Positions 54,301-63,400 of a stretch of DNA of 64,000 bases are shown piece after piece (within the stretch, counting starts at the first letter, position 1; the number at the start of each line of letters is the position of its first letter). This stretch comes from Craspedostauros australis (Eukaryota; Bacillariophyta; Bacillariophyceae; Mastogloiales; Achnanthaceae), in NCBI GenBank assembly GCA_026770025.1, contig JAMXDE010000020.1, positions 186,001-250,000 of the forward strand, in the 5' to 3' direction. The notes below the pieces were generated by a model, which did not search any database, had not been told where the DNA came from, and worked only from the letters and a program-made list of their open reading frames with translations. The translations under genes were made by a program, and so were the position numbers.

Positions 54301-57104
54301 ACTCTCGACCGTCAGGTGGGATTGATTTAGTGCAATCTGCTGGGACTGATGATATGACACCATTGCGTGAGCCACAGAGTTTGAACATCTGCGACACGGT
54401 GGACACCAAAGATCGGAAGGCTCGGACAAAGCCAACGCCCACACCGACGCTAAGTCCGAAGATTGTCCGCGATGTGGATGGCGATGAATCGAGAGCCAAC
54501 GACCTGCCATCGAACCGGGCAGATGCGTCCCCCAGACGACAGAGCACTAAATCAGGCGTGTTTGGCCAGAAAGGTGGCGCCTCACCTGACAGATCCCCAT
54601 TCGCCAACATGAACCGAAGGTTCCGACTATCTGACAGAAGACGCTTCCGTCCCATGACATCAACCCTCCAAGATGACGATGCGGAGTATCCAACATACAT
54701 CTGCCCGAACTGCAAAACTCGTCAACGAGAGTTCTTCACGGTGTCCAGCGCATCGGGACAGTTTGAAAGCGCTGCTGGGTACATCGCATTTTACTTCAGC
54801 GTGTACGTCATGGCAGCGCTGTACATATTCGGCATGCAGGAAGGCTGGCCTGCACTGGATTGCATCTATTTTGCCGTAATCACACTCACAACGGCTGGCC
54901 TTGGTGATTTGGCGCCAACATCCGACGGTGCGAAGATTATGTGCTCTGTGTTCATCTACTTCGGCGTTGCATGCATCGGTCTGTTGCTCGGTTCGTACAT
55001 TGCCAAAATGTTGGACGAGAGCTCTCGTCGCGAGGCCAAGGAGAACCGCATCAATTCGTGTCCAAATTGCACGAGGTTGCAGAACATCCAAGATGCAGCG
55101 ATCAATGGTGGGCTGCATCAGCAGCTGTTCCAGACCCAACACGCGAGCCCACTGCACGCTGATCGTTCAGTGTACGCCCCCAGGCCATCATTCGACACCA
55201 CGAATGGTGACCAGAGCGTGGAGCGCGATACCAAGCGGCAACGCAAGCACATACCATCGACAGTGAGGGAGATGAAGACAGTCGCGTGCTTCTCCGAACG
55301 TCCAACAAGCACTTCGAGCGCCCGAAGCAACAGCCGAGCCTTCATTCACATCAAGGATATCAAGAGCCCCAGTAGTGTCAGTGTCCGCGAGTCGCATATC
55401 TTTGGTAGCCCCCAATCCGCGTCAAGCAACTCCTTCAACAGCGGCCCAATGTTGTCGCCAAAAGAGTCTGCAGACAGCAAGGACATCGCACAAACAAGCC
55501 CAGCATGGAATGCGGTCACTAAATCACCTAGTGGCACGATAACCGAATCATCGGCACCCAATCCTGGAACTGGAGAACCTGTGGCGATAGCAGGAGCAAT
55601 ATCATCGACAACAGCAACACCTGTCGTGGCGCAGGCGAAAGAGCAAGCAGCTGTCCAGACGCCGCCACAAACATCAGCAGCAGCGACGAAGTCAACGATC
55701 GACATGTCACCTGTGCAAATGAATAATGGCAAGAAGTCAACCGCGGCAACCAAAGTGCAAAACAACAGCCATTTGGGCTCGCCTCTCACGGCGCAGATCC
55801 TCGGGCGTCAAAGTCACACGAGGCACGAATCGCTTGATTTGAACGGCCGTGGGTCAGCGTTGGCTTTGGGGTCGACGTGGCAGCAGCGCAAGTTCAGCGC
55901 CGAATTACCGCCCACATTTGAAGATGTGATCGGAGGCAACACCAGTATGATGGATGGCATGCAATCTCTCCTGCAAACACCCATGCCAAATGCGAATTTC
56001 CTCAGATTCAATCAGCAGCAACACCAAGGGATGCGGCAGGAGCACAAATACCAGTTGCATCGACAGGGGCAGCAACAGCACCCATTGCAATACTCTCAGC
56101 TGCAGCAGCAGCAGCAGCAGCAAAATCCATTCGGCGGGATACCAGCACCTCGTATCTTGAATCAAGACTTGGACGCTCCTACCTCCGATGGATCATCCAC
56201 CACGAGCAGCGTTGATGGTGTAGTCGACCTGGAGGATAAGTACAGCATGGTGAAGAATGGCCAGTACGTATTCCTGACGCTCCGAGAGGCGTTGATGAAT
56301 TCAATGTTCATCATTGCATTCGGGTGCTTGGGATTTTACTTCATCGAAGACTTCTCCGTCGTCGACAGCTGGTACTTCACCACCGTGCTTCTGACGACGG
56401 TTGGCTACGGAGATATCACACCAGTAACGAAAGGTGGGAAGCTGTTTGCCACGGTATACATTCTCGTGGCGGGCACTTTACTGCTGCACAACATGTCGCT
56501 GATCAGCATGATTCCGCTGGAATTGCGTAAACGTCGCATCGAGAAGGCGGTCCTGACACAGTTCGGAGATCAGCTAGACGATGCCGCCCTGCGCGAGCTT
56601 GCGACAGGACCGTTGATCCGACGGTTGAATCTGTGTGCCCAGCGTCCTAGCGGGCTGGACGAATGCACCAGGGAGATGTTCGCGCTGGCGATGCTGGTGA
56701 GACTTGGCAAGGTGACGGAGGATGACATCCTCTCCACGTTCTCGGCATTCCAAAAGCTGGACGTGTACGGCACCGGCATCCTGAACAGCGGCTCGATCAT
56801 CGGTGGGATGTACAAGAACCGGAAGTCTGTGATGGTGTCGTCCGCTGGTGGCCCTGCCGGACTGGCGACGACCCAGCAACCACAGCAAGCACGAGCATCG
56901 CAGGCTCTTTACCATCGCCACCAGCAACAGCCGGCGGCAGCACCTTCAAGTTATTGGTCCTTTGCGATGATGACGCCGATGGCACCAGCGGCATCAGCAG
57001 CCCCTGCCAACAGAGTTGGGTACGCCTCGCAACAACCCCTGCTTGGCGTCGACGGCGTGTCGCCTTCCGCGGCATCTATGTCGACGTCGTACAATGCAAT
57101 CTAA
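51312..57104 (+). CDS. Two-pore-domain potassium channel with a giant disordered N-terminus
   Basis: A 1,930-residue protein from ATG 51312 (the frame opens earlier only with a non-ATG codon). The first 1,100 residues are disordered: Gln/His/Ser/Asn/Pro tracts. Then come two channel units. Unit 1 (about 1,155-1,240): helix AAGYIAFYFSVYVMAALYIF, pore ITLTTAGLGDLAPTS, helix MCSVFIYFGVACIGLLLGSY. Unit 2 (about 1,650-1,740): LMNSMFIIAFGCLGFYF, pore LLTTVGYGDITPVT, helix LFATVYILVAGTLLLHNMSL. TTVGYGD is the canonical K+ filter and TTAGLGD a variant, as in plant TPK/TWIK-type channels. CPNC motifs at about 1,131 and 1,249 flank unit 1. After unit 2 an EF-hand-like loop (KLDVYGTGILNSGS) lacks the last acidic ligand. 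A roughly 400-residue low-complexity linker separates the units. This is probably a vacuolar or plasma membrane channel. Confidence 0.9.
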   Translation: MMAQNGTTKNADKGSSHGNGSVGDASGDSLQEEHGDRTETQNLPLTSSRAPASASAMIGGAGTEPEASAGVNVDEHMEVKAKVEAQVEVETEARADTQSKRPNTKQDTNDGESSHIFLNKPSTSELDSTQRQANSNANNQIFYSSGSFSGAAQNAHQNQQHQQQHQQQHAHPPIPARNHSYANATISPGNTSLSSFESQHINGTKFYFSPGGAPRRPGSDTYGDADSEHAHKNDQSINTGPLKPTWDSHRADATSRHSNDNDNAPNVPKQHQEQHPNHHADYGSEHVMPPSSLPDLNDLQGSPFPERRQPPYRPTMPRSAKNSEHDNYKSTASASSAFSESQKRQLHTFLTDLRVSSEGKLKQAEFDSTSSFASSYHPPNQQDQNRPHVNSIYRSAPKELSTLATSSAADGASTAVVAGTIGGGRSNVNKDMSKDAKASVISNAQDSPSQLSQVIPTLTQSSLFLLGDDIVDMTLSASADESDLGETQIISLSREDQRDVGANVDGRNKVDEGCAPPNQKSRPCPDDEKKAAGSRRSRRRNVDNNRHHHRQRSGDAAAAALVNGGQGWKGMEQDQIPLPSTYGDTDDDDSKLGQNVPLTRARHSFSADFGRSNQAFSPSNGSGLISPSLGTIQIPSHTSGSATSPKPHPWRGRRDPKQRSGGRKGASSTSRSARRHVRHRRALSASRTGSSFSVAYKSVAPVVDMRTTIHPTSFERLQSPRGNLTPRSTTDLQTQGGRTGLVIDTSNLYSADHAADGNRPASSKSRPISTASSAVSSLPSPMVQQRQYFFQQHNHHQHQHQLPYASHEQPQYQHSNERMHAEPHQHNHHLPNHLSNPNQLQQNTQSQQQAQRYLHQPPPPPPPPPGPVPAATLRSAISPRSSFMAQVQNQWSESAKASMRKLPSGLPTYNDSPRSAFSDGSAPVLATPANRWQQPQQQRQQQASPFTPSFGSTHAQAQAQPNVYNPAATSPWGNNSFDSSVLGTTSWASQNQYGVSNSRPSGGIDLVQSAGTDDMTPLREPQSLNICDTVDTKDRKARTKPTPTPTLSPKIVRDVDGDESRANDLPSNRADASPRRQSTKSGVFGQKGGASPDRSPFANMNRRFRLSDRRRFRPMTSTLQDDDAEYPTYICPNCKTRQREFFTVSSASGQFESAAGYIAFYFSVYVMAALYIFGMQEGWPALDCIYFAVITLTTAGLGDLAPTSDGAKIMCSVFIYFGVACIGLLLGSYIAKMLDESSRREAKENRINSCPNCTRLQNIQDAAINGGLHQQLFQTQHASPLHADRSVYAPRPSFDTTNGDQSVERDTKRQRKHIPSTVREMKTVACFSERPTSTSSARSNSRAFIHIKDIKSPSSVSVRESHIFGSPQSASSNSFNSGPMLSPKESADSKDIAQTSPAWNAVTKSPSGTITESSAPNPGTGEPVAIAGAISSTTATPVVAQAKEQAAVQTPPQTSAAATKSTIDMSPVQMNNGKKSTAATKVQNNSHLGSPLTAQILGRQSHTRHESLDLNGRGSALALGSTWQQRKFSAELPPTFEDVIGGNTSMMDGMQSLLQTPMPNANFLRFNQQQHQGMRQEHKYQLHRQGQQQHPLQYSQLQQQQQQQNPFGGIPAPRILNQDLDAPTSDGSSTTSSVDGVVDLEDKYSMVKNGQYVFLTLREALMNSMFIIAFGCLGFYFIEDFSVVDSWYFTTVLLTTVGYGDITPVTKGGKLFATVYILVAGTLLLHNMSLISMIPLELRKRRIEKAVLTQFGDQLDDAALRELATGPLIRRLNLCAQRPSGLDECTREMFALAMLVRLGKVTEDDILSTFSAFQKLDVYGTGILNSGSIIGGMYKNRKSVMVSSAGGPAGLATTQQPQQARASQALYHRHQQQPAAAPSSYWSFAMMTPMAPAASAAPANRVGYASQQPLLGVDGVSPSAASMSTSYNAI

Positions 57105-57849
57105 GCTGAGCTGAACTGAACTGAAGAGTGGAGTACTTTCCAGAGAGAAAGTCCTGATCGAGAGTTGTGGAGAGAGTCGAAGAATAATTTGAGGACACAG
57201 CGTATCTAGCGCAGGCAATGCACGATGCAGCGCAGTACGGTACGTGTAAGGTAGAAGCAAAGTGAATGTTGCACCTTCCTCTTGGCGTTCCTCCATACGA
57301 GTGAGCACGGTTCGCTTCTTTGAACTACCAATACTCTGCATGTCCTCCAACCGCGCTTTGCGGAATGGCCAACCCACTCCGACACGAACATGGTTCTCGA
57401 GTACGACGCCACAAGGTGTTCTTGAGTGTACCAGTCCTATGTTGGTAATCTAATGTATCAGACTTGGATTTTCCAAGGGATCGTCTGCTTGCATTATATT
57501 CTAGAATATAATAGTATTTTATTGGAATCCTAGTGCTTTGATGGTTTGCTATGCTTTGCTTGTGCATTGTGTGGTTATATATACATGTTCATCGCGGCTG
57601 CGATAGATGTGGTGTTGTGGTTGTCTTGTGTAGAGTAACAGTGCGTTGTAGGAGTACATGAACGTGGGGTGGATGGATTGTTGTTTGATGTGGTTGGCTG
57701 CTCTTCTTGGGAGAATGTTGGGGGTAGAGCGCTGTCCTCTTGAGTCCTTAGCGTCTCGCAATCACTCGCCTCGTCTCGTCTCTTTCTCCGTCTCTCTGGC
57801 GAGTCTGCCTGTCTCATCATGATGATGATAATGATGGGAATGAAATACT
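57105..57849. other. Convergent 3' flank, 0.75 kb
   Basis: Between the channel gene and ClpS, both ending here. AT-rich in the middle (57490-57600). No gene was recognised. Confidence 0.55.
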
Positions 57850-58314
57850 TCACGAGCTTTCGTCGACTGGAACGAGATCGGAAACGATGCCATTCTTTTG
57901 CAGACCATCGTGATACAGTTCGGCAACCTCGAAGGCCCATCGTCCGACGGCGGCGATACCATTCTTGTGCGCCTGCATCATGGTCTGGTAGGCGGTGAGC
58001 TCGGAAATGCCGACGACCTTGACCAGGGATCGCGCCACGTATTCCCTCGTGTTCAATCCATCGTTGTAAATTCGGACCTCCCAGGCATCACCGCCGACGC
58101 GCTGTTCGTTGGAATCATTGCGGCGCTGCTTCTGCTGCGATCGTTCCAGGACGGTGCTTGCGGCAGGACGTTGGAGTGCTGTGGCGGCGAGGGTGGTCGA
58201 GGTTGCTGCTGCCGTTCTGCGGATTGGAGATGGTGCCACGAGCGCCGTTGTTGTAGAGGCGAAGACGGAGAGGCAGAGGAAGAGCAAAGCGAGGATGTTC
58301 TGTCTGGAGATCAT
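57850..58314 (-). CDS. clpS: ClpS adaptor, plastid-targeted
   Basis: Adaptor that delivers N-degron substrates to the Clp protease. 154 residues from ATG 58314. Residues 1-24 form a signal peptide (ILALLFLCLSVFASTTTA) followed by LVAPSPIRR, a Leu-led version of the ASAFAP transit motif, so plastid stroma is predicted. The ClpS core covers about 77-150: WEVRIYNDGLNTREYVARSL, TAYQTMMQAHKNGIAAVGRW, EVAELYHDGLQKNGI. NDGLNT and the MMQAHKNG helix are the substrate- and ClpC-binding elements of the family. Plastid ClpS works with ClpC, which must be encoded elsewhere. No odd features. Confidence 0.93.
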   Translation of the reverse strand: MISRQNILALLFLCLSVFASTTTALVAPSPIRRTAAATSTTLAATALQRPAASTVLERSQQKQRRNDSNEQRVGGDAWEVRIYNDGLNTREYVARSLVKVVGISELTAYQTMMQAHKNGIAAVGRWAFEVAELYHDGLQKNGIVSDLVPVDESS

Positions 58315-60481
58315 TGCGAATTAGATTGGATTGAATTTGGCTGAGGGTTTGGTGTGTATGGTTGGTATCTTTGTTTCGTTTGGAGTATCCGTGTGATGTG
58401 GCGTAAAGGGTTGGTCGTTGGTCGTTGTTCATCCGTGTCAGGGTGCGTTGTTGTGTGTTTGTGATGGTGTGGAGGCATGGAAAGACGTCGCATGTTTTTT
58501 TGCGATGATGCGAGGCGATGGCGGGCCAATGCAATCACGCAATGAATCGCGGTGGCGGTCGGCAACGCGCCATGCGAGCAGAGATGGAAGTGGGCGTGCA
58601 AGCAGGGCAGTGAATGGTTGATGTTCGTGTGAGTTTTCTGGGGCATGTCTGATGGATGATTGCGTGTGCGGAGACGGAATGACGTAGGAACACAAGACGG
58701 AATCGTCACAATGACGGCACTTCTCGATGGCTTCGCAAGGAAAATGAAGTTGATGTTTTTCTTTCACGCAAGGAACGCCGACGTTGTCAGAACTCACCTG
58801 ATCGGAAAACTGATGTGATGGAGCGCGAGTTCGAGCCGTTGTTGTGTCTTCTTCTTTCGTTTTTTGTGTGCCTTCTGAGATGATGGATGGGAGAATGGAG
58901 TTGTGAGAATGTTGTGAGGAACTCGTGTTGGCGTGTTGGTGTGCAATTGTGCGGTTGTTTTGATTTTGTGAGCGCTGTGAGAATCTATCCGATCGGAGGA
59001 TGCGTGTGATGGAAAGAAGGCGACGCAGTCGTTTTGTTGGTGTTGCCTTGAGGTTGTGGTAGTGCTGTTTGTCCTTTGTCTTTGTCTTTGTCTGAGAGGT
59101 TTGGTTTGGTTTGGTGGTTGTGGTGAATCGTCGCCTCTGGTTGAGTTGGTGTCGCACTTGAGGGCGGAGTATTGGTATTGCTTTACGGAGGAAAGGAAAG
59201 TGGAGCAGAGCAATTGCAACGCTGTCTCGCGGTGGTGGGACGTACTAATAGCGCCGTTAATGCTGGCAATACGTGGATTAATCGTGATGTGTGCACTCTT
59301 CCATACCATGGACGTGTATGCGTGGATGTCACGCAGTGAGAAAGGCGTGTTTGTTGGTACTTGTTCTGCCTGGTTGTTCTGCGTCTGCGTCTGTGTGTTT
59401 GGCCTTGGTTGGGTTGGTTGAAATTGACGACTGGGAAAGCAAGGGTGCCTGCGGAAGCAGTTGACGAGGTCATCATCTCTCTCAGTGTCTCGGAAGATTG
59501 CCACCCACCCAGCAAAATCACGCATGTGCTTGTGCGTGCGTGTCGCAGCGTCTGATCGCATCAGCGACGCAAAAACACGATGACGATCTGGCCGTGGCGG
59601 CGAACTGGCGAAGGAGTGTCGAGGCCAAAAAGTGGAGCTCTTGCCGACACGTACGCCGCGCACACATCGCCAGCATCGCAGATTGTGCGATGGACAAATA
59701 CTGAATTCTGATTGGATGCTCATGCATACGTGGTGCCAAAACGATTGACGTCAGAACAACACTTCACTTTTCGGGAAACAGCAACCATGTGATACACATG
59801 CAATACCGTATTCAATATTAACGCTTGAATAATCGATACAAATTTCTCCGAAAGAGCCGGAAGCGTTGAACTTGCGATGGGCAAGTTCTTCGATTCAGCC
59901 GATTAGATGGTTTTTTCTATCGAGCAAGCACGACTGAGAGGAGATGGCGAAGGAATTGATTGGTGGTGGCAAGCGAGTCGTGGGCATGTGTTTGACACAC
60001 GCTTTGTGATGGGTGCACATTTTTCATCCGGTGTCAGTCCACGATTTTGGATTTTCCTTCGTGGGCACCAACCATCGCGGAAAGTGACACCAACAAGACA
60101 ACGTTGCCGCCATCACCGTCTTCGTCATCGTCGTCATCGTGGTTGGTTCCCCTCTCGACTGCGATCATGGTCGCGGGCAAGAGTAAGAGCAAGAGCAAGA
60201 GCAAGAACAGCAGAAAGAGAGACTTCTTCTTGCTACCTACTATACGAGTACGCTGACAACAACACCGGCCTCATCCGCAGGCGTGGTGCCAACCAACAAG
60301 CATACATTCCATACGATACTAATACAATACCATACCACACATACAACTACTCGACGTGAAACCTGTACGACGACGTCCATCAACCCTCATTTACGTGCGA
60401 CTGTTTACCATACATCAGGAGATCGCTCGTGCTCTTCTCTGCTCTTGCCTTGCGTGACGACGATTGGGCGCAGCTCTCGCA
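58315..60481. promoter_or_regulatory. Divergent intergenic region, 2.2 kb
   Basis: The longest gene-free stretch. Long minus-strand frames (58438-59157; 58794-59723) are Thr/His/Asn-rich and overlap each other, and I do not call them. The plus strand is TG/GT-rich between 58320 and 59500. I saw no tRNA signature. It must hold the promoters of ClpS and of the fusion gene, and could hide a small non-coding RNA I cannot detect. Confidence 0.45.
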
Positions 60482-63400
60482 ATGTCGTTCAATGAATCCG
60501 CAGATCTCGACGATGGCAAATCACCAGTAAATGACACGGGCAACGATGCTGGCACCCGTATTGGTCAGCACGATGATGGCTTGATGAACAGGAGGAGCAA
60601 AGCGACGATCAACCGGCTGCAAGCCTTATTCGATGAGGTGGTGTCGCAGGTGCGCAACGCTCCACCGTCCTCCATCGAAGGCGACGATGTTACAACGGAT
60701 GAAAAGCTTCGGTTGTACGCTCTCTACAAGCTCGTCAAGGACGGCCCGTGTCCCAATGACAGCATGCCCTCTGTGTTCAACGTCGTGGCCAGAGCAAAGT
60801 ACAAGGAATGGCTATCTTGCAGCACGCAACTCGCAGAGGAGGCGATGATCAATTACATCAAGCTCGTGGCGACGAAGAATAACCGAACAGGCAATCATTG
60901 CCGACGCTTGTTCCAATCCTATCTGCAGTCCATCAACAGCGATGACATTGACGACACCAACAACGACGGCGAATTTGAAGATGACGATGACAATGACGAT
61001 GATTGTGATCAACAACAGCAACCACAGCAGCAGGACGATGCCAGCTCAAGACCTGCAACTCATTCCGCCACGCTCCGACCAACAGCACGAGCGCAACCTC
61101 AACATCTACAAGGCCAAAGTCAGAATCGAACTCAGCCTCCCTTTCCACTGCAGTTGCCAGTTCAAACAGAAGCAGCATCAGCAACATTACCAACAACAGC
61201 AGCAACAGCAGCAACGGCGATGATGTCATGGATCAGTCAATGGGTTATGGACCGCCTCGGGATCAAACCCATCCTGCCTCGTGGGCGCATTGACATTCGA
61301 ACCATCGATCTCGTCTTCGTTGTTTGGCACTGCATCCGGTCGTACTTCAATTTCATCCACAACCCAGTTCGGTCACAATCCAAGCAGATAACAGCATCCA
61401 TCCAACGCATCTGGCAACAGAACATGAACGAAACTCGGCATGTCATTTCGGGCCTCTCCGTTCGATCCCTGCTCGATCTCTACCTCATGTCCAAGCAATA
61501 TACGCAGGATGCAGAGATCATCATCGTGCCTCCCATCACTGTCCCAGGAATGATGAAGGTCATCCAGTACCATCAGCTACGATGCGTCCCCATCGACATT
61601 CCACACAGAACAAAGGTCCGCGTCGATGTGGCGGCTGTGCAAGCGGCTATCACGTCCAAAACAGTCGCAATCATCATCGTACATCCGTTTGGCATGATCT
61701 CCACCACCGAATCGGATTGGCGACAACTACGCAAGCTTGCCGATGGGCGTCAACTCGATCTCCTCGAGGATTGTGCCGAATGCTTCACGGGCATGAGTCC
61801 GTATCAAACTCGATGGCAGAGTTCTGATCAAAACGATTGCATCTACCGCGGCCATGCATTCGCAGACGCCTGCTTCTTTTCCTTCGGCACGATCAAAACT
61901 GCCACGGCCATCGGTGGAGGCATTGCCGTTGTCAAGAATCAAGCGGACGCAGTTTCCATGGACCGACTACAATCGTCCTTTTATCAGCGGCAATCCACGA
62001 CGGAGTATTTCGCAAAAGTCGTGAAATCGGCCCTGGTGACGGTCATCGCATCATCACCGTCTCTGTTCGGAATATTGGTACATGTATGCAACGCCGTGCG
62101 AATTGATGTCGACGTCCTAATCACATCCAGTATTCGGAATTTTCGAACGGACGATGCACAGCACTTCACGAAGCATGTTCGGAAACAGCCGTGCCTGGCT
62201 CAGCTCCTGTTGCTCCGGCGTCGACTGCAGCAAGCACAGCGAGAAGGGGTTCTGCGTAGCGTCCATACCAGAATCCAGCGTTGTCAACACATGACCCAGC
62301 TACTTCAACAATCCAACATGAAGAGCCTCAACGATGACGGCAATGTCATTGTTCGAAACGGCAATCTCAAGCAGCACCAAACCATCTCGCATACCTACTG
62401 GCTGTTCCCAATCTGTGTTGACCAACCGCAACAAGTCAGCATGCGAATGCGGCACGCAGGATACGATGTGACTTCTGGTGCATCACAGCTCTGCTCCGTC
62501 TCGAAAATGATGATGCCAAAAGCATCGCAACCCAACAATTGTCCACATCAGCAGCACTCCAACCTCACAGCGACGACGACGACGACGACGACGACGACAA
62601 CAACAACAGTGAATACAGATTACTTGATGGATCATATCGTGTATCTTCCCATTGCCAGCCAGGAGTTGAATTCACAACAGATGCAACACATGGCGGATTG
62701 TCTACGACGTCCCATCATGCCTACATCTTCGCGCAATGCAAGCACCCGCATCAAACTCTTTTCGACTTGGACAGTCGTCCCAATCATTGCAGTTGCCATC
62801 ATGGCGCGTTCAATGGGCTGCATGCCGGTGGCAGCGTTGGTGCTGTCAACGTGTTGGCTCGCAATTCGAGTGACAATGGCGGTGTACGCGTTGTACATTG
62901 CAGGATTGATGCTGCTGAGGTCAGCCGCGTCCACATTTTACTTTGGACGCAGCGGACCGTTCATGAAGCATTTGGTTTCGGCGCCGAAGGACGACAGCGA
63001 GAATAATGAGAATCAAGACGACCCCATCATCGATTCCCTATTTGCGGATAATCAGGATGCGGTGCTCTCACAAGATGCAGCAACATGCCGACGCAAAGTA
63101 TTTTTGACGGGCGCAACGGGATTTGTGGGGTCCATGATCCTGCGTGACTTGCTGAAGCATCGCAAACGCTTTGGAATCGAACAGATCCTCGTGCTGTGCC
63201 GTCCAAGACGGCAAAAGACTGCGCAGCAACGAATCCAGCAGCTCTTGGCATCCCAGGATATGTTCGGCTTTCTCTCCAGCACGGAGAAGGAAACATTAGT
63301 GCGAGTTGTGGAAGGTGACATAACGAAATCCAATGCAGGTATCTGCGACGGACGTGCATTGCAGCAACTCCAGCAAGATGACAGCATCGACGTCGTGATT

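Noticed and set aside
58794-59723. 309-codon minus-strand frame in the ClpS/fusion spacer
   Set aside because: Thr/His/Asn-rich from simple-sequence DNA, overlapping another frame. No sign of coding constraint.
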